From Caballeronia insecticola (GTDB lineage Bacteria > Pseudomonadota > Gammaproteobacteria > Burkholderiales > Burkholderiaceae), in contig NC_021288.1 in NCBI RefSeq assembly GCF_000402035.1, forward strand, positions 496,001-560,000: a DNA stretch of 64,000 nt, in the 5' to 3' direction. This document shows, piece by piece, positions 16,714 to 26,363 of this stretch. The notes below the pieces were generated by a model that was given only the letters and a program-made list of their open reading frames with translations, was not told the DNA's origin and did no database searches. A program made the translations under genes and the position numbers. Position 1 is the stretch's first letter, and each line of letters opens with the position of its first letter.

Positions 16714-18858
16714 TCAGGCTTGATTTCGATTTTCCAGCACGACGACACTACGCGCCTGCACAAGGCATGTGCCGTGTTCCGTTTTCGCTGTCTCCACGTC
16801 AGGCACGATGTCATTCGGCGACGCGGAAGCCGTATCGACAATACGGCACCAGCTCGCGTTGTCGAGGACGGGAAGCGCTGCATCGCGCGCATCGGCATTC
16901 ATGTTGAAGATGATGTGCAACATCGGTTCGTCCGGCGTCTGTCCGGCAAGGGTGTACGCGATAAAGCGTGCGCCGGCGTCGTGCCACGCGGGCTCGCCGA
17001 GGCGTTCGCCATGCCACGCGACATCGGGATGATTCTGTCCGTTCGCCGGACGTCCCGTGAGAAAGCGACGGCGACGCAAGCTCGCATGGCGCTTGCGCAG
17101 CGCGATCATCTCGCGCACGAAGCGCAGCATGTCGAGCGCGTCGTCGGAGAAATGCCAGTTCATCCACGAGAGCGCGTTGTCCTGACAGAATGCGTTGTTG
17201 TTGCCACGCTGGCTGCGCAGACATTCATCACCGGCGAGCAGCATCGGCACGCCCTGACTCAACAGCAAGATCGCGATGAAGTTTCGCGCTTGCCGAAGAC
17301 GCAGCCCGATGATCGCCGGATCGTCCGTCTCGCCTTCCGCGCCGCAATTCCACGATAGGTTGTCGTTGCTGCCGTCGCGGTTGTCCTCGCCGTTCGCGTC
17401 GTTATGCTTGACGTCATAGCTGACGAGATCGAGCAATGTGAAACCGTCGTGGCACGTAACGAAGTTGATGCTGTTCGTGGGCAGTCTGCCGTCGTCCTGA
17501 TAGAGGTCCGCGCTGCCCGCGATACACGTGCACACTTCGCCTACGATTCCCGTGTCGCCGCGCACGAAGCGCCGGATGACGTCGCGGTAACGCCCGTTCC
17601 ACTCTGACCACGCCATCCCCGGAAAAGCGCCGACATGATAAAGGCCGCCCGCATCCCATGCTTCGGCGATCAGCGGCACGCGTGCAAGCACGGGCGATGC
17701 TTCCATCGCCCACGGTAAAGGCGGCGTGCGCAACAGTTCGCCCTGATCGCCGCGCGCGAAGACGCTCGCGAGATCGAAGCGAAAACCGTCTACGCCGAGT
17801 TCGCTGACCCAGTATTCGAGGCAGCGCATGATGAACGCCGACACGAGCGGATGATTGCAATTGACCGTGTTGCCGCAGCCCGTGAAATCGCGGTAGTGCC
17901 GTGCGTCGCTCTTATCGATCTGATAGAAAGTCTCGTTGGCAAAGACCTTGAAGTGAATCACCGGCCCGTTCGTGCCCGCTTCCGACGTGTGATTGAACAC
18001 GACATCGAGCAGCACACGAATGCCCGCCTCGTGCAATGCATCGACCAGCGCGCGAAAATCCTGTGGCGCATACGCCGGATCCACGCAATAGCGCGGATGC
18101 GGACTATAGAAACTATGCGTGCTGTAGCCCCAGTAATTGGAGAGGCCGCGCGCGGCGGCGGATGCGGGAATGTCCTGCTCGTCGAAGGCCATCACCGGCA
18201 GCAGTTCGACATGCGTGACGCCGAGCGCCTTTAAATAAGGGATTTTCTCGATGAGACCCGCGAACGTGCCCGGATGACGCACACCGCTCGACGGATGCCG
18301 CGTGAAGCCGCCGACGTGCAATTCGTAGATGATCGCGTCATCGAGCGTGCGAGTTTCTGCGTCGTCGCGAGGATGATCGAGCGGTCTTGTGACGATGCCC
18401 CTGAGCGACTTATGCTCGGAAGCCTGTGTCTGCGCCGCTTCGTGACGCACGTAGAAGCGATCGCTCACGCCGCGCGCCTGAGGATCGAGCAACTCCTTGC
18501 GGGACGCGGCATCGTCGCTTATTTGAGGCACGCCAAGCGGACCGTACACGCGCCACGTATAGCAGCAACCTGAGGGCAAGTCCTCGACTAGCACATGCCA
18601 GAAGAAGAACGTGCGGTGCTCGTCGGTCGTGAGCGCGATGATCTGAAACGGCTCGACGCTCGCTTCGGTCGCGTACAAAAGCAGATCGACGCGCGTGGCA
18701 CGCCTGCAAATCGCGCAGAAGTTGACGCCTCCCGGCACGACCGTCGCGCCGAGCGGAAAGCGCGAGCCGGGGCGCGTGCGATAGCTCCGGCACGCGGGTT
18801 CGTCAGGACCGGGCAAGATCGATCCTCGTGGCACGCGTCTTCCAGATGTGCTCGCCAT
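16714..18858 (-). CDS. glgX: Glycogen debranching enzyme (GH13 subfamily, GlgX)
   Basis: A 714-residue enzyme that hydrolyses alpha-1,6 branches of phosphorylase-limited glycogen. A CBM48 domain occupies about residues 30-130 (FPLGATVVPGGVNF at its start). The GH13 barrel follows: DVVFNHTSEAG, nucleophile Asp362 in DGFRFDLAS, acid/base Glu399 in LIAEAWDAGG, and His470-Asp471 in INFVTCHDGFTLLD. The substrate-pocket signature LLAGDECLRSQRGNNNAFCQD is present. The ATG at 18858 lies 56 bases inside the end of glgP; GTG at 18837 is an alternative start that still overlaps. The pair forms a glycogen-degradation operon. Confidence 0.95.
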   Translation of the reverse strand: MASTSGRRVPRGSILPGPDEPACRSYRTRPGSRFPLGATVVPGGVNFCAICRRATRVDLLLYATEASVEPFQIIALTTDEHRTFFFWHVLVEDLPSGCCYTWRVYGPLGVPQISDDAASRKELLDPQARGVSDRFYVRHEAAQTQASEHKSLRGIVTRPLDHPRDDAETRTLDDAIIYELHVGGFTRHPSSGVRHPGTFAGLIEKIPYLKALGVTHVELLPVMAFDEQDIPASAAARGLSNYWGYSTHSFYSPHPRYCVDPAYAPQDFRALVDALHEAGIRVLLDVVFNHTSEAGTNGPVIHFKVFANETFYQIDKSDARHYRDFTGCGNTVNCNHPLVSAFIMRCLEYWVSELGVDGFRFDLASVFARGDQGELLRTPPLPWAMEASPVLARVPLIAEAWDAGGLYHVGAFPGMAWSEWNGRYRDVIRRFVRGDTGIVGEVCTCIAGSADLYQDDGRLPTNSINFVTCHDGFTLLDLVSYDVKHNDANGEDNRDGSNDNLSWNCGAEGETDDPAIIGLRLRQARNFIAILLLSQGVPMLLAGDECLRSQRGNNNAFCQDNALSWMNWHFSDDALDMLRFVREMIALRKRHASLRRRRFLTGRPANGQNHPDVAWHGERLGEPAWHDAGARFIAYTLAGQTPDEPMLHIIFNMNADARDAALPVLDNASWCRIVDTASASPNDIVPDVETAKTEHGTCLVQARSVVVLENRNQA

Positions 18859-21301
18859 ACTCGGCGATCGCGCGGTCAGAGGAGAACTTGCCGGAGCGCG
18901 CCGTGTTCATGATCGACATACGCGTCCAGAGCCGCGTGTCGCGCCACGCTTCGCTCACGCGATCCTGACACGCAACATAGTCCGCGAAATCGGCGAGCAC
19001 GAGGAAAGGATCGTGCTTGAGCAGGTTATCGAGCAGCGACTGGAACATCTGCTTGTCGCCGCGAGAGAAGCGCCCTTGCGCGATCTGATCGAGCGCATCG
19101 CGCAAGTCATCGTTGCCTTGCGCGTACTCCGCCGGCCGATAGCCCGCCTGCTTCCGCTCTTCCACTTGCTGCGCGGTGAGCCCGAAAAGAAAGAAGTTTT
19201 CCGCGCCCGCCTCTTCGCGAATCTCGACGTTCGCGCCATCCAGCGTGCCGATGGTCAACGCACCGTTGATCATGAACTTCATGTTGCCGGTGCCCGACGC
19301 TTCCTTGCCTGCGGTGGAAATCTGCTCCGAGAGATCGGCTGCCGGATAGATCCAGTGGCCATTCTTCACATTGAAGTCCGGATAGAAGACGACTTTCATC
19401 CGGTTTCCGATCTTCGTATCATTGTTCACGACTTCCGCAATGCCGTTGATGAGCCGGATGATGAGCTTGGCCATCGCATAACCGGGCGCGGCCTTTCCGC
19501 CGAAGATGAAGCAGCGCGGCGCGGTATCGAGATTCGGATCGCGCAATAAGCGTCGATAAAGACTGATGATGTATAGCGCGTTCAGATGCTGACGCTTGTA
19601 TTCATGGATGCGTTTCACCTGAATATCGAAGAGCGCGGCCGGATCGACATCGATGCCCGTCGCGTTCTGGATGCGCGCCGCGAGCGCGGTCTTGTTGCCA
19701 CGGCGAATGGTGCGCCAGGCATCGTGTAACGCGGTATCGTCGGCATGGGCGGCGAGCGCATCGAGTTGTGCGAGATCGCGCCTCCATCCGTTGCCTATTG
19801 TTTGATCGAGCAGGCGCGCCAGTTCAGGGTTGCTCAGCATCAGAAAGCGGCGCGGCGTGACGCCGTTCGTCACGTTGAAGAAGCGCTCGGGAAACATCTC
19901 GGCAAAGTCGTGCAGAACGGTCTGCTTCAGAAGCTCGGAATGCAGCGCGGCGACGCCATTGACCGAGTGACTGCCGACGGTCGCAAGATGCGCCATGCGC
20001 ACTTTGCGCTCGCCCGTTTCGTCGATGAGCGACATCCGCTTCACGCGCGCTTCATCGTCCGGAAACTGGCGGCGGACGTCCTGTAGAAAGCGCCGATTGA
20101 TTTCGTAGATGATTTCAAGCGGTCGCGGCAACAGGCTTTGAAAGAGCGGCAAGCCCCATTTTTCAAGGGCCTCGGGCAACAGCGTGTGATTCGTATAAGC
20201 CAACGTGCGTTGCGTGATATCCCATGCGGCGTCCCATGAAAGCAGGCGATCGTCGATGAGCAGACGCATCAGCTCTGCCACCGCAATCGACGGATGCGTA
20301 TCGTTGAGCTGCGCCGCGAAGAGGTCCGGGAATTTGTCGAGCGGCGTGCCTTTCGCGTCCATCAGGCGCAGCATGTCCTGCAGCGAGCACGAGACGAAAA
20401 AGTACTGCTGCGCAAGGCGCAAACGCTTTCCTGCTTCAGGCTCGTCGTTTGGATAAAGCACTTTCGAAAGCGTCTCCGAGACGACCTTCTCTTCAACCGC
20501 CTCGTAGTATTCGCCCGCGTTGAAGTCCTGAAAGTCGAACGACTCGACCGCTTCGCTCTTCCACAGGCGCAAGACATTGCACGTATTCACGCGATAACCC
20601 TGCATCGGCATATCGCATGCGACGCCTTTCACCTGTCGCGCCGGAATCCAGCGCACGCGCAACCGGCCTTGCGCGTCAGTTTCGCTCTGCGTGTTTCCGC
20701 CGAAAGACACATAGTGGCTCACGTCGGGCCGCACGATCTCCCACGGATTGCCCTTCTGCAACCACTTGTCGGTGATTTCGGCTTGCCAGCCATCGCGGAT
20801 TTCCTGATCGAAGATGCCGAACTCATACCGTATGCCGTAGCCTATGGCCGGAATTTCCAGTGTCGCGAGCGAATCCAGATAGCACGCGGCGAGCCGTCCC
20901 AGACCGCCGTTGCCAAGCCCCGGCTCTTCTTCGATTGCGAGGAGATCGTCGAGGCTCTGGCCTAGCGCGCGCATCGCTTCGCGCGCTTCGGACGTCATGT
21001 CGAGATTCAGGAGATTGTTGCCGAGCTGCGGACCGATCAGGAACTCCGCCGACAGATAACAGGCGACCTTCACGTCCTTCGCCGCATAGGTCTTCGTGGA
21101 TGCCGCCCAGCGCGCGAGCATGCGATCCCGCACGCTATACGCGAGCGCCATGTACCAGTCGTGAGTGGTGGCGATGTCGGGATAGCGCGCCTGACGGCAG
21201 ATGAGATTCCTCACGACGTCGTGCTGAAACGTGTCGCCCTGCACGTCGGTCGTGGTGGCGCTCGCGTTCGCGGTGGCACCGCTTGCAGGAACATCGCTCA
21301 T
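18803..21301 (-). CDS. glgP: Glycogen/alpha-glucan phosphorylase
   Basis: An 832-residue GT35 phosphorylase releasing glucose 1-phosphate from glycogen with pyridoxal phosphate. Landmarks: NLICRQARYPDIATTHDWYM, EEEPGLGNGGLGRLAACYLDS, QLNDTHPSIAVAELMRLL, the linker VKRIHEYKRQHLNAL, and the cofactor lysine in EASGTGNMKFMINGAL. There are two nearby starts, 21307 and 21301; the GAGGA motif touches the first and is eight bases before the second, so 21301 is chosen. The residue run FYPDFNVKNGHWIYPAADL differs from the enterobacterial form but keeps the sugar-phosphate site. It is the upstream partner of glgX. No synthesis genes are in the window. Confidence 0.95.
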   Translation of the reverse strand: MSDVPASGATANASATTTDVQGDTFQHDVVRNLICRQARYPDIATTHDWYMALAYSVRDRMLARWAASTKTYAAKDVKVACYLSAEFLIGPQLGNNLLNLDMTSEAREAMRALGQSLDDLLAIEEEPGLGNGGLGRLAACYLDSLATLEIPAIGYGIRYEFGIFDQEIRDGWQAEITDKWLQKGNPWEIVRPDVSHYVSFGGNTQSETDAQGRLRVRWIPARQVKGVACDMPMQGYRVNTCNVLRLWKSEAVESFDFQDFNAGEYYEAVEEKVVSETLSKVLYPNDEPEAGKRLRLAQQYFFVSCSLQDMLRLMDAKGTPLDKFPDLFAAQLNDTHPSIAVAELMRLLIDDRLLSWDAAWDITQRTLAYTNHTLLPEALEKWGLPLFQSLLPRPLEIIYEINRRFLQDVRRQFPDDEARVKRMSLIDETGERKVRMAHLATVGSHSVNGVAALHSELLKQTVLHDFAEMFPERFFNVTNGVTPRRFLMLSNPELARLLDQTIGNGWRRDLAQLDALAAHADDTALHDAWRTIRRGNKTALAARIQNATGIDVDPAALFDIQVKRIHEYKRQHLNALYIISLYRRLLRDPNLDTAPRCFIFGGKAAPGYAMAKLIIRLINGIAEVVNNDTKIGNRMKVVFYPDFNVKNGHWIYPAADLSEQISTAGKEASGTGNMKFMINGALTIGTLDGANVEIREEAGAENFFLFGLTAQQVEERKQAGYRPAEYAQGNDDLRDALDQIAQGRFSRGDKQMFQSLLDNLLKHDPFLVLADFADYVACQDRVSEAWRDTRLWTRMSIMNTARSGKFSSDRAIAEYGEHIWKTRATRIDLARS

Positions 21302-21491
21302 GATCATTCCTCGCTCGGCTCATCGGATTCAGCAAGAATATGTTAAGCGCCGTGGATTACAAGTAATCCGGCCACGCACGCATTCACGGTGAACGTCTTA
21401 AGCGTTTCACTGAGACTTATTGTTTCGCAAACCGTAACAGGAAGCGTCGAGGTATCGTGGCGAGGAATGTCTGTCTATGACATCGAAGCGG

Positions 21492-22175
21492 TCAGGCAGC
21501 GTTATGTGCGCCGGAATGCATCACGACTTCATCGACACCCGGAACGTTTTCCGCAGCAACGCGAATGGCGTTGGCGACTTCCGCACTAAGCGTGGCGCTC
21601 CACACATGCACGGTCCTGTTCTCGACGATGACGTTCTCCGGCGCAAGCGCCCAGCTCTGCCCTTTCATGGCGGCGAGCACCGCTTCGCGAATGGTGTGAT
21701 CGGTCGTTTCGTCCACGGGCGGCAACTCGTGCGCCATGGTCGCGAGCGCGCGAATCAGATTGGCGCGGCTGACTACGCCGACGACTTTTCCATCCCGCAC
21801 CACAGGCACGCGCCTGATGTGATGACGCGCGAGCAACTCGGCGATATCGGCGACGGGGCAACTCTCCGTCACGGTGACGATGTCGGTGGTCATCACGTCC
21901 CGGACCATTCTGGCGTGCTCTTTCACATACTGGTTCGCCATTTCGCTCGCGGATGCACTCGGTTCGAGCCACCACGCGCGGCGCTTCACGCCGGTTCCAA
22001 GCTCCGCGCGACGCATCAGATCGCCTTCCGTCACCATGCCGAGCAACGTGCCGCTTTCATCGATCACGGGCATGCCGCTGATACCCGCAAACACCATGGT
22101 GCCCGCGGCGAGCCGCACGGACATGTCAGGGCGGGCGGAAATGATCGAGGTGGTCATGATGTCCGAAGCGCGCAC
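21492..22175 (-). CDS. Tandem CBS-domain protein with C-terminal BON domain
   Basis: A 227-residue cytoplasmic protein. Two CBS motifs occupy about residues 1-145 (ASDIMTTSIISARPDMSV... and VRDVMTTDIVTVTESCPV..., each followed by a GMPV or RRVPVV segment). A BON domain forms the last 75 residues (TIREAVLAAMKGQSWALAPENVIVENRTVHVWS...GVDEVVMHS). CBS pairs sense adenine nucleotides; CBS-BON proteins of Burkholderia are widespread but poorly characterised. The frame is open to 22319, but AAGGAGA stands six bases before the GTG at 22175, which is taken as the start. Confidence 0.85.
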   Translation of the reverse strand: MRASDIMTTSIISARPDMSVRLAAGTMVFAGISGMPVIDESGTLLGMVTEGDLMRRAELGTGVKRRAWWLEPSASASEMANQYVKEHARMVRDVMTTDIVTVTESCPVADIAELLARHHIRRVPVVRDGKVVGVVSRANLIRALATMAHELPPVDETTDHTIREAVLAAMKGQSWALAPENVIVENRTVHVWSATLSAEVANAIRVAAENVPGVDEVVMHSGAHNAA

Positions 22176-22378
22176 ATTCTTCTCCTTGAAGTAAAACAGC
22201 ACCCGTTTTAATCGATGGCCGCTTCGTCGCATTCGATGTGCTGCTTGCGTGTATTGCGCGACCTGCAGCGAAGCAAATGCATAAAAAGTATATGCAGCAC
22301 TATCGGCATGCGCAATCAAGACTACCCGCGTGCAATGCGCCCTTCGGCGATCAGTCCGTTAATTGCGTTCAACCGTTC

Positions 22379-22423
22379 AAGCATCATCGTGTGAAGCGTC
22401 ATCGTGCAAAGCGTCATTCGCGG
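22379..22423. repeat. 15-base imperfect tandem repeat at the 3' end of the MscS gene
   Basis: Three adjacent copies related to AAGCGTCATCGTGCA (22379-22393, 22394-22408, 22409-22423, the last degenerate). The stop codon of the mechanosensitive channel gene (22414-22416) lies inside the third copy. The repeat may have arisen by slippage. Confidence 0.65.
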
Positions 22424-24756
22424 CTTCGCACGATGATGCCCGGCATGCGCGCCACGCCTTCGGCTTCGTCCTTGCCGTTGGCGTCGCGCTGCCGCTTCGC
22501 GTCACGCTCTTTTTGCGGCGTGAAAAGCTGCATCTGCTGCACCGGCATCTCCATCCCCGCCGCTTCCATCTTGAGCTTGAGACGCGCATTGAAGGCCCGC
22601 GTGATGCTCCATTGCTGAAGCGGACGAGTCTTGATTTGTCCTTTCACGACCACCGCGTTCGCCTCGAAGCGATCGAGCCCGAACACTTCCACGGGACCGA
22701 GTATCTCGCTACGAAAGCGAAAGTCCTCGCTCAGATCGGCGCCAACTTCCGTGATCATGCGCGTGACGTCGTCGAGATTCGCGGAGAACGGCACCCTCAC
22801 TTCGAACACCGCATTGGCGAAATCGCGCGACAGGTTCTTCACGATCTTGATCTGCGAAAACGGAATCGTATGTACCGCGCCCTGACCGTCACGCAGCCGC
22901 ACGGTGCGGATCGTCAGATCTATCACGGTGCCTGCATGCCCGCCGTCGATATCGATCCAGTCGCCGACGGAGATGGTCTCCTCGACGATGATGAATAGTC
23001 CGGTGATCAGATCCGTGACGAGCGACTTCGCACCGAAGCCGACCGCAAGCCCGATCACGCCCGCCCCGGCGAGCAGCGGCGTCAGGTTGATGCCGAGACT
23101 AGCCGCGGCAATGATCGCCCCGAGGCACGCGACCGTTGCGAACACCGCGTTGCGCACGAGCGGTAACATCGTGCGCGCTCGCACGCCGGGACTCAGCGCC
23201 TTGTTGCGCGAACTGTTGGGACCGAGCGCTTCGAGAATGACGGTATCGATGATGATCCAGACGAACCATGTGCCGAACACCGTCGCGACTACTGCAAGCA
23301 ACGCGTGCTGAAACCCCGGCGTGAGTGCGCTGTGTTTGACGAGCCGTGCGACCGGTCCGCTCCACAATTCGAGTTCGAAGCGCAGATAACCCAGCCAGAT
23401 CACGAGGACGAGCAGTGTGCTGCCGAAGCGCGTGAGCCGTGCCAGATGAGGCGCGCGGCGTTGTGCGCGCGTGTCGCGTCGGCGCGTGAAGTGCAAGAGC
23501 AACGCCGATGCGAAGAGTGTCACCACGAGCAGGGCCGCACTCGCAAGCGACGGCCGCAGCACGTCTCCTTCGGCGCCGCGCCCGTCGATGATGGCGACCA
23601 CCAACGCGACCGCAATCAGCAGAATCGGGATATGCCACAGCGAAGCGACAATATCGAGCGCTTCCGTGGCCAGTTGATGATCGCGCCGTTGCGCATACGG
23701 ACGGTTGCGGATCAGATGCGTGACGGGCCTGCGGAATGCAACCGCGAAATACGCGCTGCACAGCGCGGCGGCGAGAATGGCGATCGTCGAGAGCATCACC
23801 GCGAGATTCGGTCCCAGTTGGCGCATGACATCCGGATTGGCCATTGCGTCGCCGAGCGCACCGCATGCGCCGATGGCGAACAGCGGCAGACGCGCGCGCG
23901 CGAGCAGTTGCCACACGGCGACGCGCCGGTGCGCCGTGCTGAAGACCGAGCATGCAATCATGCAGATGGACGAGAAGACGTAGCCCGCCACAATCGCATA
24001 AGCCGTCACGAGTCCCAGCGTGCGGCCAAGTATCGGCGACATCAGGCGAGCAAAGAGTATTACCGCGATCAAGGCGATGATCCACGGGCCGGTCTGCCGC
24101 AACGTGAACAACAGCAGTTGAACCGAAGTGAGATTCGGCGTGAGTCGGGCATCCCGGTCATGGCGCGCGAAGATGCGTCGTTGCGCGTACATCAGCAAGA
24201 AGGCGCAGGCGCTCCATACCGCAAGCGTCGTGATCATGCCAGCCAGAACCTGACCGAACGACACGCCGCTTTCGCCCGCGACGATGCGCTTCAATTCAGT
24301 GCCCGCTGCTTCCGCACGCGCGGCCCAGACGCGCGCCGGCGTCAATCCGTCGCCCAGATTCGTTTCGACCGACGCAATGCCCGACGCGATCGCGCCCAGC
24401 AGGTCCGTGGTGGCGGCCGGCGCCGGCGATGCGGGCGGCGTTCTCTCGGTGGCGTCCCGCAGTGCTTTCAGTTGCGCGATCAACGCGGTGCGTTGCGCGT
24501 CATCGCCGAGCGTGACGATGAGGCTGTCGAGCGAGCGCGCCAATTCGGCCTGGCTGGCGGGAGAAGGCGCCGACGCTGCTTGCGCGGAAAAGGCCGGGCG
24601 CAGCGGTGCGAGGCCCTGCAAAGTCGCGGGCAACGACGCGGCGGCCACGGAGAGCACGAACGCCGTTTCGCCGAAGAAGATTCCGAGCGCGACTTTCCAT
24701 GCAAGAGGATGGGTCAGGCGGTGTCTTGCCATGATGCGTCGCACGAATGCGCTCAT
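22414..24756 (-). CDS. Large MscS-family mechanosensitive channel
   Basis: A 780-residue inner-membrane protein. The N-terminus holds one helix (WKVALGIFFGETAFVLSVAA) and a periplasmic helical domain of about 170 residues, followed by about ten membrane helices, and then the MscS core: ITPLLAGAGVIGLAVGFGAKSLVTDLITG (pore helix with the Gly/Ala packing pattern), FIIVEETISVGDWIDIDGGHAGTVIDL (beta domain) and an alpha/beta C-terminal domain. The size and arrangement resemble YbdG/YnaI- or MscK-like channels rather than the small MscS. It opens under membrane tension and protects against osmotic downshock. GGGAGG precedes the ATG at 24756. Confidence 0.9.
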   Translation of the reverse strand: MSAFVRRIMARHRLTHPLAWKVALGIFFGETAFVLSVAAASLPATLQGLAPLRPAFSAQAASAPSPASQAELARSLDSLIVTLGDDAQRTALIAQLKALRDATERTPPASPAPAATTDLLGAIASGIASVETNLGDGLTPARVWAARAEAAGTELKRIVAGESGVSFGQVLAGMITTLAVWSACAFLLMYAQRRIFARHDRDARLTPNLTSVQLLLFTLRQTGPWIIALIAVILFARLMSPILGRTLGLVTAYAIVAGYVFSSICMIACSVFSTAHRRVAVWQLLARARLPLFAIGACGALGDAMANPDVMRQLGPNLAVMLSTIAILAAALCSAYFAVAFRRPVTHLIRNRPYAQRRDHQLATEALDIVASLWHIPILLIAVALVVAIIDGRGAEGDVLRPSLASAALLVVTLFASALLLHFTRRRDTRAQRRAPHLARLTRFGSTLLVLVIWLGYLRFELELWSGPVARLVKHSALTPGFQHALLAVVATVFGTWFVWIIIDTVILEALGPNSSRNKALSPGVRARTMLPLVRNAVFATVACLGAIIAAASLGINLTPLLAGAGVIGLAVGFGAKSLVTDLITGLFIIVEETISVGDWIDIDGGHAGTVIDLTIRTVRLRDGQGAVHTIPFSQIKIVKNLSRDFANAVFEVRVPFSANLDDVTRMITEVGADLSEDFRFRSEILGPVEVFGLDRFEANAVVVKGQIKTRPLQQWSITRAFNARLKLKMEAAGMEMPVQQMQLFTPQKERDAKRQRDANGKDEAEGVARMPGIIVRSRE

Positions 24757-25056
24757 GAAGCTTCCCTCCCGGACGTCCTCCCCGTTCTTCCTCCCCCGTT
24801 CGCGTGTGGCTCGCCCATGCAACCGGCGTCGAACTCGCAGCGAGCGTGCGATTGTTGGCGCGTGCAACGGGGCGGGCCGGCTCCTGGGCTCGTCGGCTCT
24901 CGCCAAAGCTTAGTCGATCGTACACCGTGATGCCATGCGCGCATCGATTTAGCCGAAACGCGACGGCCATGCCCCGGCGCGGGGTTGTACACGCTTCTCG
25001 TTCAGAGTGTCGTCAGACGTGGGCGTGGTCAATGCGCTTCGTGGACGATCGCGGTA

Positions 25057-25296
25057 TCAAGATTCCTCTTCGAGTCCGTTGCGATAGTCGAAGTCGACGA
25101 TGCCGTCTCTGCCGATCCAGGAAGCGCGCAGAAAATCGAGCACCACGGGACCTGAGTGCAGCAGATCATCCAGCGTAATGTTGTTGCCGTTGTTCTAGGG
25201 CAACGCGAACGATGGCGCAAGAGCGCCCTCGTGCAGCGCATGGGTGACGTAGACCAAGACAGACGCTGTCGTGCGCGCCAAGCCTGCTCTCCGCAT
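25057..25296 (-). pseudogene. Decayed peroxiredoxin-like (AhpC/TSA) gene
   Basis: Reading leftward, the frame gives GALAPSFALP, an amber TAG at 25195-25197, then NNGNNITLDDLLHSGPVVLD and FLRASW, followed directly by IGRDGIVDFDYRNGLEEES and a stop at 25057. The first part matches the N-terminal region of AhpC/TSA-type peroxiredoxins (GxxAPxFxLP...LxDLLxxGPVVxxFxRxxW). The last part matches their C-terminus (IGxDGxV...DY..R.EPE). The middle, with the active-site cysteine, is missing. So the copy has an internal deletion and an in-frame stop. The rest of the region from 24757 to 25661 holds no recognised gene. Confidence 0.5.
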
Positions 25297-25661
25297 GAAG
25301 GCCCGATGCCAGCGGCAATTTCGACTAGGCCGTCACTCAGCGTCGCTCTGCCTCGTGCTTGCGTGTACCCCTAGACAAATGCATCGGTGCCGTCGCGAAA
25401 GCCGTCGACGTCGCAGCTTTTCTCGCTGCACAACGAGTCAACCCTAAGAAAAAAATTCCGCATCTCTGACTCGTCGTTCCGGCCTCAAAAAACGAATGTG
25501 TCCGACTGCACATATCGGCCTATTCATTTCTCCCGGCAAACGTTTAGTACCGCTTTGGGCTGCTAATCTTTTATCCGCGGGCACTTGATTATTCGAGAGC
25601 CAAGTCGCTTGCAACATGCGTTGCGGCAAGCACAAGCCATGTCCTTAAAGCGCTGAAAGAG
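25297..25661. other. Intergenic region upstream of the SCO gene
   Basis: About 365 bases with lower GC than the neighbours. No gene is recognised. It should contain the promoter of the SCO - copper oxidase - cytochrome group. Confidence 0.45.
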
Positions 25662-26336
25662 ATGATCAAAGTCTCGACGTCGAAGACTTTCGTCAGCCCG
25701 GAAAAAATGCCCGATCAGATGAAATCCGCCATGCGTGCGTCGGCTCTTTCAATGAGTCGCCGAGTTCTGCTTCGCGATATCGCGGTGCTCGCACTTGGCT
25801 CAGTGCCCTCGTTCTCGTTCGCGCAACATGGCGGCCTCGGACTCGTCTCCCCGCCGGTTCGCCTCGACGACATACAACTCGTCGATCAGACCGGCAGAAC
25901 GCGCCTTTTGAACGACTTGCTGCGCCAGAACGTCACCGCGCTGCAAACGGTCTACACCGGTTGCGGCACTGTATGCCCTCTGCAAGGATCGCTATTCAGC
26001 GCGGTTCAGCAACGCATGGCAGGACTGCGTGTTCGTCGTCCGGTGCGATTGCTCTCGGTCGGAATCGATCCGCTATCCGATTCACCCGCCGCATTGCACG
26101 CATGGCTCGCGCGCTTCGACGCCGGTCCCGCATGGAATGCCGCGACACCGGCATTGACGGATGTAGACCATATGCGCGCGTCATTGTCGGGCAGCACGAC
26201 GCCACTCGGCGCGCTTGCCGACCATGCGACGCAAGTCTATTGCTTCGACGCCAACGCGATGCTGCGCTGGCGAAGCGCTGATCTTCCCCGCGTGAACGAC
26301 GTCTGCGATGTGCTCGGCGCGCTTGCACTCACATAA
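25662..26336 (+). CDS. SCO1/SenC-family copper chaperone-like protein
   Basis: A 224-residue thioredoxin-fold protein. The copper-binding motif CxxxC is present as TGCGTVCPLQG (Cys101, Cys105) and the third ligand is His188 in DHATQVYCFD; RLLSVGIDPLSDSPAAL is the SCO signature region. SCO proteins deliver copper to cytochrome oxidase or other copper enzymes outside the cytoplasm. The N-terminus holds SRRVLLRDIAVLALGSVPSF, a signal sequence with twin arginines. The start is uncertain: 25662, 25707 and 25752 are all possible and none has a strong ribosome binding site. The next gene codes for a galactose-oxidase-like copper enzyme, so copper loading of that protein is the likely job. Confidence 0.85.
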   Translation: MIKVSTSKTFVSPEKMPDQMKSAMRASALSMSRRVLLRDIAVLALGSVPSFSFAQHGGLGLVSPPVRLDDIQLVDQTGRTRLLNDLLRQNVTALQTVYTGCGTVCPLQGSLFSAVQQRMAGLRVRRPVRLLSVGIDPLSDSPAALHAWLARFDAGPAWNAATPALTDVDHMRASLSGSTTPLGALADHATQVYCFDANAMLRWRSADLPRVNDVCDVLGALALT

Positions 26337-26363
26337 TTCGAGCCATCCGGGGGAAACAAAACC

